Assembly (NCBI GenBank): GCA_964602415.1
Contig: CAZRQL010000007.1
Location: 49,933 to 113,932 of the forward strand
Direction of reading: 5' to 3'
Source of the DNA: CAZRQL01 sp964602415
GTDB lineage: Bacteria; Bacteroidota; Bacteroidia; Cytophagales; Flammeovirgaceae
Length of the DNA: 64,000 bases
Shown: positions 55,366 through 62,870 of the stretch, piece by piece
Position numbering within the stretch: the stretch's first letter is position 1
Layout of the letters: each line of letters begins with the position of its first letter
Notes under the pieces: model-generated
The model's database searches: none
The model's input: only the letters and a program-made list of their open reading frames with translations
What the model was told of the DNA's origin: nothing
Translations under genes and position numbers: made by a program

Positions 55366-56130
55366 ATGGATATTTACTTTTCTCATGCCAACGGTTTTCC
55401 GGCCAAAAGCTATCAATACTTTTTTGATTTTTTAGAGCCTTATCGGGTTCACTACATCAACGCCTACGGGCTTGAAAAGGGTTTTAAAGGCAGAGATTGG
55501 CGGCATTTTTCTCAGGATTTGATTGAATTTATAGAAAAAACAGCCACCCAAAAAGTGGTGGGGCTGGGGCATTCTTTTGGTGGGGCGGTGGTGTATTGGG
55601 CGGCTCAGAAGCGGCCTGATTTGTTTGCAAAAGTGATTATGCTCGATACGCCCTTTTTTCACCCCCTCAAACGCAATGCCATCAGGGTAGCCAAATGGCT
55701 GCGTGTAGAAGGTAAACTCATCCCTCCCGCCAAAAAGGCCATCAAAAGGCGCGAGACATTCATCTCTAAAGATGAAGCCTTGGCATATTTTAAGACCAAA
55801 CCTCTTTTCAAAAACTTCGACGAGTGTTGCCTACGCGATTATGTGGAACACGGTCTAAACCAAACAAAGCAAGGAGTCAGTTTGCTCATACCGGCACGGC
55901 TGGAATACGAGATTTTTTGCGCCAGTGCGGTAAGACTCGGCAAGCAGATAGATTTGCCCAACTGGTTTGTGTACGCCACGCAGGGCGGGGTTTTGCAGCC
56001 CAAAGATTTGGATTGGAACAGGCGGTATTTCAGCAAAACAACCTTTGTCCCTTTTGAGGCGGGACACATGTTTCCACTTGAGCAGCCCCAAAAAACAGCC
56101 TTGTTGATTAAGGAAATTATCCAATCCTAA
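55366..56130 (+). CDS. Alpha/beta hydrolase
   Basis: The protein has 254 residues with no signal peptide. The nucleophile elbow is GLGHSFGGAV with Ser70; SHANGFPAKSY near the start gives the oxyanion HG-type motif, and the catalytic histidine is in FEAGHMFPLEQP. The likely acid lies in the region before VFYATQ-like strand WFVYATQGG. Substrate is unknown. The gene is between folC and a LytTR regulator on the same strand, but no pathway link is evident. Confidence 0.85.
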   Translation: MDIYFSHANGFPAKSYQYFFDFLEPYRVHYINAYGLEKGFKGRDWRHFSQDLIEFIEKTATQKVVGLGHSFGGAVVYWAAQKRPDLFAKVIMLDTPFFHPLKRNAIRVAKWLRVEGKLIPPAKKAIKRRETFISKDEALAYFKTKPLFKNFDECCLRDYVEHGLNQTKQGVSLLIPARLEYEIFCASAVRLGKQIDLPNWFVYATQGGVLQPKDLDWNRRYFSKTTFVPFEAGHMFPLEQPQKTALLIKEIIQS

Positions 56131-56180
56131 TATCGGGCTTGCCCGCTAAAGTTTGGCTTTGTGGCGTTAATTTTGACGAT

Positions 56181-56942
56181 ATGTTTGAGATGGCCTATAT
56201 CCTGATTGTTGAGGATGAGATACCCGCCCAAAGGCAACTGCTCAAATTGCTCAACAAATATTGTCGAGCTTCAAGAGTAGAGATTGCCGATTCGGTAGAA
56301 TCTTGTTTGGAACTCCTCAAAGCAAGCACAAAACCTGATTTGGCTTTTTTTGATGTACACTTGGGGGATGGCGATAGTTTTGAGGTTTTTGATACAATAC
56401 AGACTGATTTTCCGATTGTGTTCACGACAGCTTACAGTCAGTACGCGCTGAAAGCCTTTCAACTCAATAGCATCCATTATTTGCTCAAGCCCATACAAGA
56501 GGACAAATTCAAACAGGCCATAGAAAAATACAGCCGATTACAGATTCCCAATCTGCTCAACTGGCAATCCATTTTGGCAAATATTGACTCCTCCAAAGCG
56601 TACCGAAGTCGCTTTTTGGTAAGGTTTGCAGACAAACTTTTCTCAATCGATGAGCTTGAGGTTGCTTATTTTCAGTCTGTTGATAAGTCTGTGGTCTTGA
56701 CCCACAGCAGCGGGAAAAAATATTTGATCAACTTTACACTTGAAGAATTGGAAAATGAGCTTTCACCGAAAAACTTTTTTCGATTGAACAGGCAAATACT
56801 GGCAAGGCACAATTCAATAGCTGAGGTATTTACCCACCTAAACGGCAAGCTCAAAGTCAGCCTGATTCCCACCTGCAAGGAAGAGGTTTTTGTCAGCCGA
56901 GATAGAGCCAATCTATTCAAATCTTGGCTTGGAGAAAAGTGA
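56181..56942 (+). CDS. LytTR-family response regulator
   Basis: The protein has 253 residues from the ATG at 56181 (56190 also possible). An N-terminal receiver has the acidic pair in LIVEDEIPAQ, the phosphorylated aspartate at about D58 in LAFFDVHLGDG, the FTTAYSQYALKAF segment and KPIQEDKF. The C-terminal LytTR DNA-binding domain spans about 140-250 (YRSRFLVRFADKLFSI, DELEVAYFQSVDKSV, FFRLNRQILARHNSI). Its partner kinase, normally a LytS/YehU type histidine kinase, is not adjacent. Target genes are unknown. Confidence 0.9.
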   Translation: MFEMAYILIVEDEIPAQRQLLKLLNKYCRASRVEIADSVESCLELLKASTKPDLAFFDVHLGDGDSFEVFDTIQTDFPIVFTTAYSQYALKAFQLNSIHYLLKPIQEDKFKQAIEKYSRLQIPNLLNWQSILANIDSSKAYRSRFLVRFADKLFSIDELEVAYFQSVDKSVVLTHSSGKKYLINFTLEELENELSPKNFFRLNRQILARHNSIAEVFTHLNGKLKVSLIPTCKEEVFVSRDRANLFKSWLGEK

Positions 56943-57007
56943 CAGCTATAATTATTTTATGTTTGATTAAACTTTTTGTCAAACTTTGTGGTTTGAAATC
57001 TGCACAA

Positions 57008-57407
57008 GGGGCCGACTGGCATTGACAGGATGATGAGGTGCGGGTGTAAGCATGCAGGCAGATGGGGGTACTGCCTTGAAAGATGCTCCCAAAAAATAAC
57101 AGGCGTAAATAACTACGCATTGGCTGCTTAATTTGACCGTAGTGTCGAGTTAATTTAGGCGATACCGTCAAATTGGGTCGCCGGCCAACATCCCGCGAGG
57201 CTTTTCCTGCCTGCTTCGAGTTCGGGGTGTCGAAATCGGTAAGGATAGTCCGAAAGTTGTTGCGGCTTAGGGCGAAAAATTAGCAACTAAGGTTGATGTT
57301 GAGCTTGTTGTCGGCTTGCTGATACCCGAAAACCGAAGTACAACTAAGCATGTAGAAAGCCTGTTGCTTTGCTTCTCTGGACGAGGGTTCGATCCCCTCC
57401 GGCTCCA
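57008..57407 (+). ncRNA. ssrA: Transfer-messenger RNA (tmRNA)
   Basis: The 400-base gene begins GGGGCCGACTGGCATTGACA and ends with the tRNA-like half GAGGGTTCGATCCCCTC and acceptor CGGCTCC plus A. The acceptor stem GGGGCCG/CGGCTCC pairs with one G-T. The tag frame starts at the GGC codon (57102) and reads GVNNYALAA then TAA (57129-57131). Together with SmpB this RNA rescues stalled ribosomes and marks the product for proteolysis. The 3' CCA is not fully encoded. The tag's NNYALAA end is of the Bacteroidota type. Confidence 0.97.
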
Positions 57408-57413
57408 CAAACG

Positions 57414-57442
57414 AGGGGGGGTTACTTCCCCTTTTTTTTTTT
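57414..57442 (+). terminator. Rho-independent terminator of ssrA
   Basis: A G-rich arm (AGGGG within a run of seven G) pairs with CCCCT across a short loop, followed by a run of about 12 T. It lies seven bases after the tmRNA 3' end. Confidence 0.8.
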
Positions 57443-57497
57443 CTTTTTGGATTGAAGCAAGCAGGCGGTTAGTTTCGTGTGGTTAAAAAAAAATATT

Positions 57498-58088
57498 ATG
57501 AGAATTTACATTTTGCTTTTTGTTGTGATTGCTTCTTTTGGGCTTTCCAATTGTGGTAAAAAGAGCGAGCCTGCTCCCAATGCTCGGGATTTGCTCATCA
57601 GGGATAATTGGGCACCTGTGGCTTTGAAGTTTTCACTTAAGTTAGAGCCGGAACTTATAGTGGCTTTTTTGCCTGAACAAATCAAGACCATATTAGATGA
57701 ATTTGCTGATATAGACTTACTCGCCAACTCTCAAGCCTGTGAGAAAGACAATCGCTATCAGTTTCGCCCAACAGGGAAGTATGTCATTTTGGATGAAGGA
57801 GTCAAATGTCCGGATTTTCAGCCTCAAGAGGGAGACTGGAAACTGAGCAATGATTTTAAGCTATTTACGTTGACTCCTCAGGCTCTGGGCGGTGTAGAGA
57901 TACCTACCGGTTTGCCTTTCAATGTCAATGAGGTTTTTACGGATATGGACGTAATCGAACTCACGGCACAAAAATTTCAAGTCAAAAAAAGCTCTACTCA
58001 AAAACTTGAAGGTGTAACCATACCCGGCCTACCTGTCCAAATTCCTATTTCTCTTAAATTTGAGGTGGATTTTAGTTTTAAGAGGTAA
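57498..58088 (+). CDS. Lipoprotein of unknown function
   Basis: The protein has 196 residues from the ATG at 57498. The lipobox GLSNC after a hydrophobic stretch (YILLFVVIASF) marks a lipoprotein. The body has one Cys pair (SQACEKDN, GVKCPDF) and beta-strand patterns such as WKLSNDFKLFTLTP and VIELTAQKFQVKKSS, resembling lipocalin-like domains common in Bacteroidota lipoproteins; that resemblance is weak. It stands alone after ssrA. Confidence 0.6.
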   Translation: MRIYILLFVVIASFGLSNCGKKSEPAPNARDLLIRDNWAPVALKFSLKLEPELIVAFLPEQIKTILDEFADIDLLANSQACEKDNRYQFRPTGKYVILDEGVKCPDFQPQEGDWKLSNDFKLFTLTPQALGGVEIPTGLPFNVNEVFTDMDVIELTAQKFQVKKSSTQKLEGVTIPGLPVQIPISLKFEVDFSFKR

Positions 58089-58193
58089 GCTACATGTTAA
58101 ATCTAAAAGCCCCCCTTTTTTGGAGGGAACTGTCTTCTTTTTGAGAAGATACACATGATTTTTATTTTAACAACAGGACAACCAATGGCGGCA

Positions 58194-59288
58194 ATGAAAT
58201 TGTTCAGACTGAATTTTATCATTTTCATTTACTTTTTTGCCTGCTCAAGGTCAGAAAATTTACCCGAGTCTAATCTCCCTCAACATTTTGGAAACCAAAC
58301 CTTTGACAATCCCTACAATCCGACAACGCAGGCCGGTTTTGAGTTGGGTAGATTCCTTTTCTACGACACCAGACTCTCCGCCAACGATAGCATCTCCTGT
58401 TCAAGTTGCCATAAGCAGGAGTTGGCTTTTACGGACGGTTTGGGCAGAGCGAGAGGTTTTCAGGGCAGGGTATCTCCAAGGGGGAGTATGATGCTTGCCA
58501 ACTTACTCTGGTCAAGTCGCTTTCACTGGGATGGGGAATTTGGCAGTTTGGAGGAGCAGGCCTTAGCTCCCATCTCCAACCCCAATGAGATGAATTTGCC
58601 CATTGAGCAGGCACTTTCAAAGCTCCAAAAAAGTGGATTTTATGCAGAGAAATTTGCTAAGGCTTTTGGCGACAGCGCAATAACAGCGGACAGGTTGGCA
58701 AAGGCTTTGGCTCAATTTACTCGAAGTTTGGTTTCCTCTTCTTCCAAATATGATCTTTTTCTGCAAAGAAAAGCACAACTCACTCCAAGTGAAGACACAG
58801 GCAGGCTGTTGTTTTTGACTCATCCCATTGCTTTGATGGGTTTACGGGGTGCCAACTGTGGCGATTGTCATTTTGGGGCTTTGTTGCAGGGCGACCCTTT
58901 CGAGTTCAGGGGCTTCCACAACAACGGATTGGACAGCGATAAAGACTTGAAGTTGGGGCTTTCCGCCACAACCAAAAACCCTAAAGACAAAGGCAAATTC
59001 AAAGCCCCCTCTCTAAGAAACATAGCCCTTACCGCTCCTTACATGCACGACGGGAGGTTCAAGACATTAGAAGAAGTATTAGAGCATTACGACCAACACA
59101 TAGTCAAAAGCCATACCCTCTCAGAGCTTATCATCGAAGCCTCCAATAATGTAGGAGCAGATCCTTCACAAGGTATAAAATTGGGGCTTACTGACGAGGA
59201 AAAGAAACATCTTTTGGCTTTCTTGCATACACTAACAGATGAGAAGTTTATCAAGGACAAACGTTTTTTTAATCCCTTCATGCAATAA
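58194..59288 (+). CDS. Di-heme cytochrome c peroxidase / MauG family lipoprotein
   Basis: The protein has 364 residues from the ATG at 58194 (58155 and 58185 are alternatives). A lipobox YFFAC is seen. Two c-type heme sites are present, CSSCH at 69-73 and CGDCH at 222-226, in the arrangement of bacterial di-heme peroxidases (CcpA/MauG). RRDTRLSANDSISC-like start (FYDTRLSANDSISC), APYMHDGRFKTLEEVLEHYD near the end and SLRNIALTAPYM are family motifs. It reduces hydrogen peroxide with electrons from cytochrome c, in the periplasm or at the envelope. A small hairpin (TCTTCT/AGAAGA) lies 45 bases before the start. Confidence 0.9.
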   Translation: MKLFRLNFIIFIYFFACSRSENLPESNLPQHFGNQTFDNPYNPTTQAGFELGRFLFYDTRLSANDSISCSSCHKQELAFTDGLGRARGFQGRVSPRGSMMLANLLWSSRFHWDGEFGSLEEQALAPISNPNEMNLPIEQALSKLQKSGFYAEKFAKAFGDSAITADRLAKALAQFTRSLVSSSSKYDLFLQRKAQLTPSEDTGRLLFLTHPIALMGLRGANCGDCHFGALLQGDPFEFRGFHNNGLDSDKDLKLGLSATTKNPKDKGKFKAPSLRNIALTAPYMHDGRFKTLEEVLEHYDQHIVKSHTLSELIIEASNNVGADPSQGIKLGLTDEEKKHLLAFLHTLTDEKFIKDKRFFNPFMQ

Positions 59289-59343
59289 ATTCGATAAATT
59301 TTACTTTTATTTCTAAAAGACGTAATTTTTTTTCATATTTTTC

Positions 59344-59351
59344 TAATTTTG
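59344..59351 (+). promoter_or_regulatory. -7 box upstream of the small exported protein
   Basis: TAATTTTG fits TAnnTTTG and lies 25 bases before the ATG at 59377. A T-rich run about 18 bases upstream could supply the -33 contact. Confidence 0.45.
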
Positions 59352-59376
59352 TGTGTTGTTTATAACATAAAAACAA

Positions 59377-60144
59377 ATGGGTAGATTTTTTTTTGTTTCT
59401 CTCCTTACTGCGTGCACTAATATTTTATTTGCTCAATCTACTTCTTTGAATGTTGAAGGCATATATAGGGGGGGCAAGATGTATTTATCTAACCCAAATG
59501 GAACTTGTATCTCAGAAATCTTCGTTAACAACAGACCTGTTTCTTTCAATAAAGCTACTGCTTTTGAGGTTGATTTGTCCTTTTTAGCGAAAGAATCTGC
59601 CATCAGTATCAGGGTTATTCACGCATCTAACTGCACGCCCGTCATCATTAACTTGGGACAGTTTCTCAAAAAGATTGAGTTTTCCTTTGTAGAATTGAAG
59701 GTTTCGGACAAACAACTGATATGGAAAGCAAAAGGTGAACAAAAAGGAGGAACTTACACAGTTGAAAAGTTTGAGCACAACGCTTGGCAAATAGAGCAAG
59801 TCATTCATGTGGGGCAAGAAGCCTATGAAAACACACACAAGACAGAACCTAAGCACCACACAGGCGAAAACAAGTACCGTATTAGATACGATGGCTCGTC
59901 GGGAATTATTTATTATAGCGAAGAAGTGGTACACAAATTTGACGCGCAAAAAGTAGAGGTGTACCCTATGCGTTTCACGGACAAACTCATGTTTAGCCGT
60001 GAAGTCAAATACAGTATCAGCGACCAATACGGCAAAGTAAAACTGCAAGGTTTTGGCAAAGAGGTTGATTGTAGCTCTTTGGAAGGGTCATCGCCTTACT
60101 ATGTAAGTTTTGACAACAGAACTGAAAAAGTTTTCAAAAAGTAA
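59377..60144 (+). CDS. Exported protein with CTD-like C-terminal domain
   Basis: The protein has 255 residues. A signal peptide (FFFVSLLTACTNILFAQ) is present, followed by a beta-rich body. The last 65 residues (VEVYPMRFTDKLMFSREVKYS, in parts, then ISDQYGKVKLQGFG and YYVSFDNRTEKVFKK) resemble the beta-sandwich of T9SS sorting domains but lack the usual PNP at the start (YPMRF). It could be a diverged T9SS substrate or use the fold otherwise. The 3' end overlaps the convergent GH3 gene by 11 bases. Confidence 0.6.
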   Translation: MGRFFFVSLLTACTNILFAQSTSLNVEGIYRGGKMYLSNPNGTCISEIFVNNRPVSFNKATAFEVDLSFLAKESAISIRVIHASNCTPVIINLGQFLKKIEFSFVELKVSDKQLIWKAKGEQKGGTYTVEKFEHNAWQIEQVIHVGQEAYENTHKTEPKHHTGENKYRIRYDGSSGIIYYSEEVVHKFDAQKVEVYPMRFTDKLMFSREVKYSISDQYGKVKLQGFGKEVDCSSLEGSSPYYVSFDNRTEKVFKK

Positions 60145-61624
60145 CCAAAACATCAGCAATCTTACGGTCATTGGACAGGCGGGGTACTTTGTTTTGCCCA
60201 CCTAATTTACCAATTGATTTCATATAAAGTTGGAAAGCATCTGCCCTTAGCGGTCTTACAACAAGTTGTGAAATTATTTTGCCTTTCACTAAGTCTAAAT
60301 AATAGCTGTTCAATTGACACAAAGCATTGTCCAGATCCAAGGCAAATCCGGCCATGTCGTTGGGCTGCCTCTCAAAGGCGATCAGCCATTGATGATGCGG
60401 TAAGCCTTCGGTTGGATTTACTACGGGTGCGACCGTGAACTCAGTAATGACTGTCTCGGGATGCTGCTGTAAGGCCGATTTCATGGCTTTTTCCACTTCT
60501 TCACCAATTACATGCTCTCCAAAAGCGGAGATAAAGTGCTTGACCCTGCCACTGACCACTATTTTACAAGGATTTAGGGAAGTAAATTTAACCATATCCC
60601 CAATCGAATAGCCCCACAGCCCTGCATTGGAATTGATAATCAAGGCATAATTTTTTCCTATCTCCACCTCTTCTATGCAGAGCCTTCGTGGGTTGCTCTC
60701 AAAATATTCCTCAATGGGGATGAACTCAAAAAATATCCCGCTGTTGAGCAGCAGCAGAAGTCCCTCGTCGTCTTGTCGGTTTTGATAGGCGATAAAACCC
60801 TCAGAAGCAGGATAGGTTTCGATACTGGCAATGGTTTTACCAATACTATCAAAGAGTTTTTGGCGGTAAGGAGAAAAATTTACCCCTCCATAGACAAAAA
60901 GGGAAAAGTTTGGGAATACATCTTTTATTTTTTTTCCTGTACGCCGGATGATTTTATCAAAATACATTTGCACCCAAGGTGGTATGCCTGAAATTAAGCC
61001 CATATCCTGCTGCAAAGTTTGATCGATGATTTTGTCGAGTTTGGTCTCCCAATCCTCTATACAATTCACATCAAACGAAGGCACTTGATTGGTTCTGAGG
61101 TAAGAGGGTACGTGGTGGTTTACGATACCCGACAGCCTTCCGGTTAAGATATTCCCTTTTTTTTCTAAAACGGGACTGCCGGAAAGAAACATCAGTCCCC
61201 TGTCCAAAAAATCACTTTTTTTAGTTTGGTAGATGTAAGCCAAAAGAGCATTTCGAGCAGAGTTGATATGGTTGGGCATAGACTCCGTTGTAATGGGGAT
61301 GTACTTTGTTCCGGAGGTTGTGCCGGAGGTTTTGGCAAAATACAGGGGTGTACCCGGCCACAGTACATTCTTTTCACCTGTTATGATTTGCTTTATGTAC
61401 GGACTCAAACCCTCATAATCTCTAATCGGTACGGCTTGCTTAAAATCTTGGTAAGAAATCACATCACCGATCTTGTGGTCTTTGCCAAATACGGTTTTGC
61501 TACCCTTAGCAATCAGATTTTTAAATACGGACTTTTGAGAGTCCCAAGGGTTTTGAGCCCATTTTTGTGTCTGTGATTCTACCCATGCCGACAAGGGTAA
61601 ACTTAAAGTTGCTCGTATTCCCAT
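60134..61624 (-). CDS. GH3-family acyl-adenylate-forming enzyme
   Basis: The protein has 496 residues, similar to plant GH3 auxin-amido synthetases and their bacterial relatives. AKTSGTTSGTKYIPIT is the ATP/phosphate loop, YGGVNFSPYRQKLFDS and YPASEGFIAYQ are conserved GH3 segments, and NSNAGLWGYSIGDMVKFTS holds the adenylation site aspartate. It probably activates a carboxylic acid as acyl-AMP and joins it to an amine or thiol; bacterial substrates are unknown. A terminator-like hairpin lies 12 bases before the start codon, between this gene and the FKBP gene. Confidence 0.9.
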   Translation of the reverse strand: MGIRATLSLPLSAWVESQTQKWAQNPWDSQKSVFKNLIAKGSKTVFGKDHKIGDVISYQDFKQAVPIRDYEGLSPYIKQIITGEKNVLWPGTPLYFAKTSGTTSGTKYIPITTESMPNHINSARNALLAYIYQTKKSDFLDRGLMFLSGSPVLEKKGNILTGRLSGIVNHHVPSYLRTNQVPSFDVNCIEDWETKLDKIIDQTLQQDMGLISGIPPWVQMYFDKIIRRTGKKIKDVFPNFSLFVYGGVNFSPYRQKLFDSIGKTIASIETYPASEGFIAYQNRQDDEGLLLLLNSGIFFEFIPIEEYFESNPRRLCIEEVEIGKNYALIINSNAGLWGYSIGDMVKFTSLNPCKIVVSGRVKHFISAFGEHVIGEEVEKAMKSALQQHPETVITEFTVAPVVNPTEGLPHHQWLIAFERQPNDMAGFALDLDNALCQLNSYYLDLVKGKIISQLVVRPLRADAFQLYMKSIGKLGGQNKVPRLSNDRKIADVLVTF

Positions 61625-61629
61625 ACAAA

Positions 61630-61661
61630 AAAGAACCCCGTAAGGTTGATTTTTTACGGGG
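61630..61661 (-). terminator. Terminator-type hairpin between FKBP and GH3 genes
   Basis: Read on the minus strand, CCCCGTAA/TTACGGGG with a ten-base loop is followed by TTCTTTTTT. It lies after the FKBP stop and ends about six bases before the GH3 ATG, covering its leader. Confidence 0.75.
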
Positions 61662-61672
61662 CTTTGTTGAAT

Positions 61673-62824
61673 TTATTTAACCTTTTGACGAAAAATTTGT
61701 TGGTTATCTTGTTTAGTTCCGGCTTTTACTTTTTTTGCAGCCAAAACTTCTATGTTGTAAACAATATTAGAGCGTGGAGGGATATTGCCGGCACCTTCCT
61801 CGCCGTAGGCAAGTTGATAGGGGAGTATGACTTTGGCTTTTTCACCGGCTTTTAATTTACTGATGGCTTTTACAATCCCTTTTGGAAATACGCTCTCTAC
61901 CAAAGGATAAACGATTGAATCTCCAGATTCATAGGTTGAGAACAGGAGAAGCCCATTTTCTAAAAACATGCTCATGTGAAGCGTTACGCTATCTTGTTCA
62001 GAAGGCTGAAATCCATTGGTAGATACAGTTTTGAAAATTTGTATCTTGTCTTCTGTAACTACGGGTTTGATATTGTCCGTGATAAAAGGTGCAACAAAAC
62101 TTAAATCAATTACATCCCTGAGTTCAAGTTCGATATTGACGTACTCGCCTTGCAAAAAGGGGGCTTCCTTGGGTGTAAAGCGCACACGGGCTTTTTCCCC
62201 TACTTTCATCATTCTCACAGCCGAATCAAGAGCCGGAAAACTTCCCCCTTGCGAGCCAATTCGGAATCGGTAGGACTTTCCCTCTTCTGAGCGCGGACTG
62301 TTAAAGGGGCGGTTTGTGCTGGTATTGCCTGTAAAAAATATGGAAACGGCATCTCCGTCTTTAGGGCTTTTGCCTGATGGATTGGCTTGTGTGATTTCAA
62401 AGTTGTAGCTCACAATATCAATGAGTTCAACATCAAAGACCAACGTGGAGTTTGCCGGAATAACGGGGTTGGCCGAATCTCCGACCATTCGATCGCCATA
62501 GGCCAAATCAGGGGGAATGGTCAAAATGGCTTTTTCTCCTACGCCCAAAAGAGCAAAACCTTCGTCCCAGCCTTTGATGACTTGGCCTTCGCCCAACACA
62601 AAGCCAAAGGGCTGGTTTCTATCCACGGAGCTATCAAACTTTTTGCCGGTGGCTTTTAGCGTACCGGTGTAGTGCGCCAAGATAAAATCACCCGGTTTGG
62701 GGCGAACACTGCCTTCTTTTACCAGCGTTTTGTTGATTAGAAGCCCCGATTCGGTTTTGGTTTCTTTGCTGCCGCAAGACCAAGCCATAGCAGCCAAAGC
62801 CGCCAGCATAATTATTTTTCTCAT
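61673..62824 (-). CDS. Lipoprotein with three FKBP-type peptidyl-prolyl isomerase domains
   Basis: The protein has 383 residues. The lipobox AWSC anchors it to the membrane, facing the periplasm or surface. Three FKBP-like units follow: the first (about 30-140) is complete, with YTGTLKATGKKFDSS, FVLGEGQVIKGWDEG and IPPDLAYGDR; the second (about 145-245) has lost most active-site residues; the third (about 255-370) keeps AYGEEGAGNIPPRSNIVY. It should help fold exported proteins by proline isomerisation. A close promoter match is upstream and a terminator follows. Confidence 0.88.
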   Translation of the reverse strand: MRKIIMLAALAAMAWSCGSKETKTESGLLINKTLVKEGSVRPKPGDFILAHYTGTLKATGKKFDSSVDRNQPFGFVLGEGQVIKGWDEGFALLGVGEKAILTIPPDLAYGDRMVGDSANPVIPANSTLVFDVELIDIVSYNFEITQANPSGKSPKDGDAVSIFFTGNTSTNRPFNSPRSEEGKSYRFRIGSQGGSFPALDSAVRMMKVGEKARVRFTPKEAPFLQGEYVNIELELRDVIDLSFVAPFITDNIKPVVTEDKIQIFKTVSTNGFQPSEQDSVTLHMSMFLENGLLLFSTYESGDSIVYPLVESVFPKGIVKAISKLKAGEKAKVILPYQLAYGEEGAGNIPPRSNIVYNIEVLAAKKVKAGTKQDNQQIFRQKVK

Positions 62825-62840
62825 AAATTAAATTTCGCTG

Positions 62841-62870
62841 CAAAACTAATCAACAGATGCACTATACCAA
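62841..62870 (-). promoter_or_regulatory. Promoter of the FKBP lipoprotein gene
   Basis: On the minus strand TTG (62870-62868), a 19-base spacer and TAGTTTTG (62848-62841) match the Bacteroidota consensus. The -33 part overlaps the end of the phosphatase gene. The ATG lies 16 bases after the -7 box. Confidence 0.6.

Noticed and set aside
58125..58150. TCTTCT/AGAAGA hairpin before the peroxidase gene as a terminator
   Set aside because: The stem is only six weak pairs and is not followed by a T-run; it may be a leader structure but cannot be supported.
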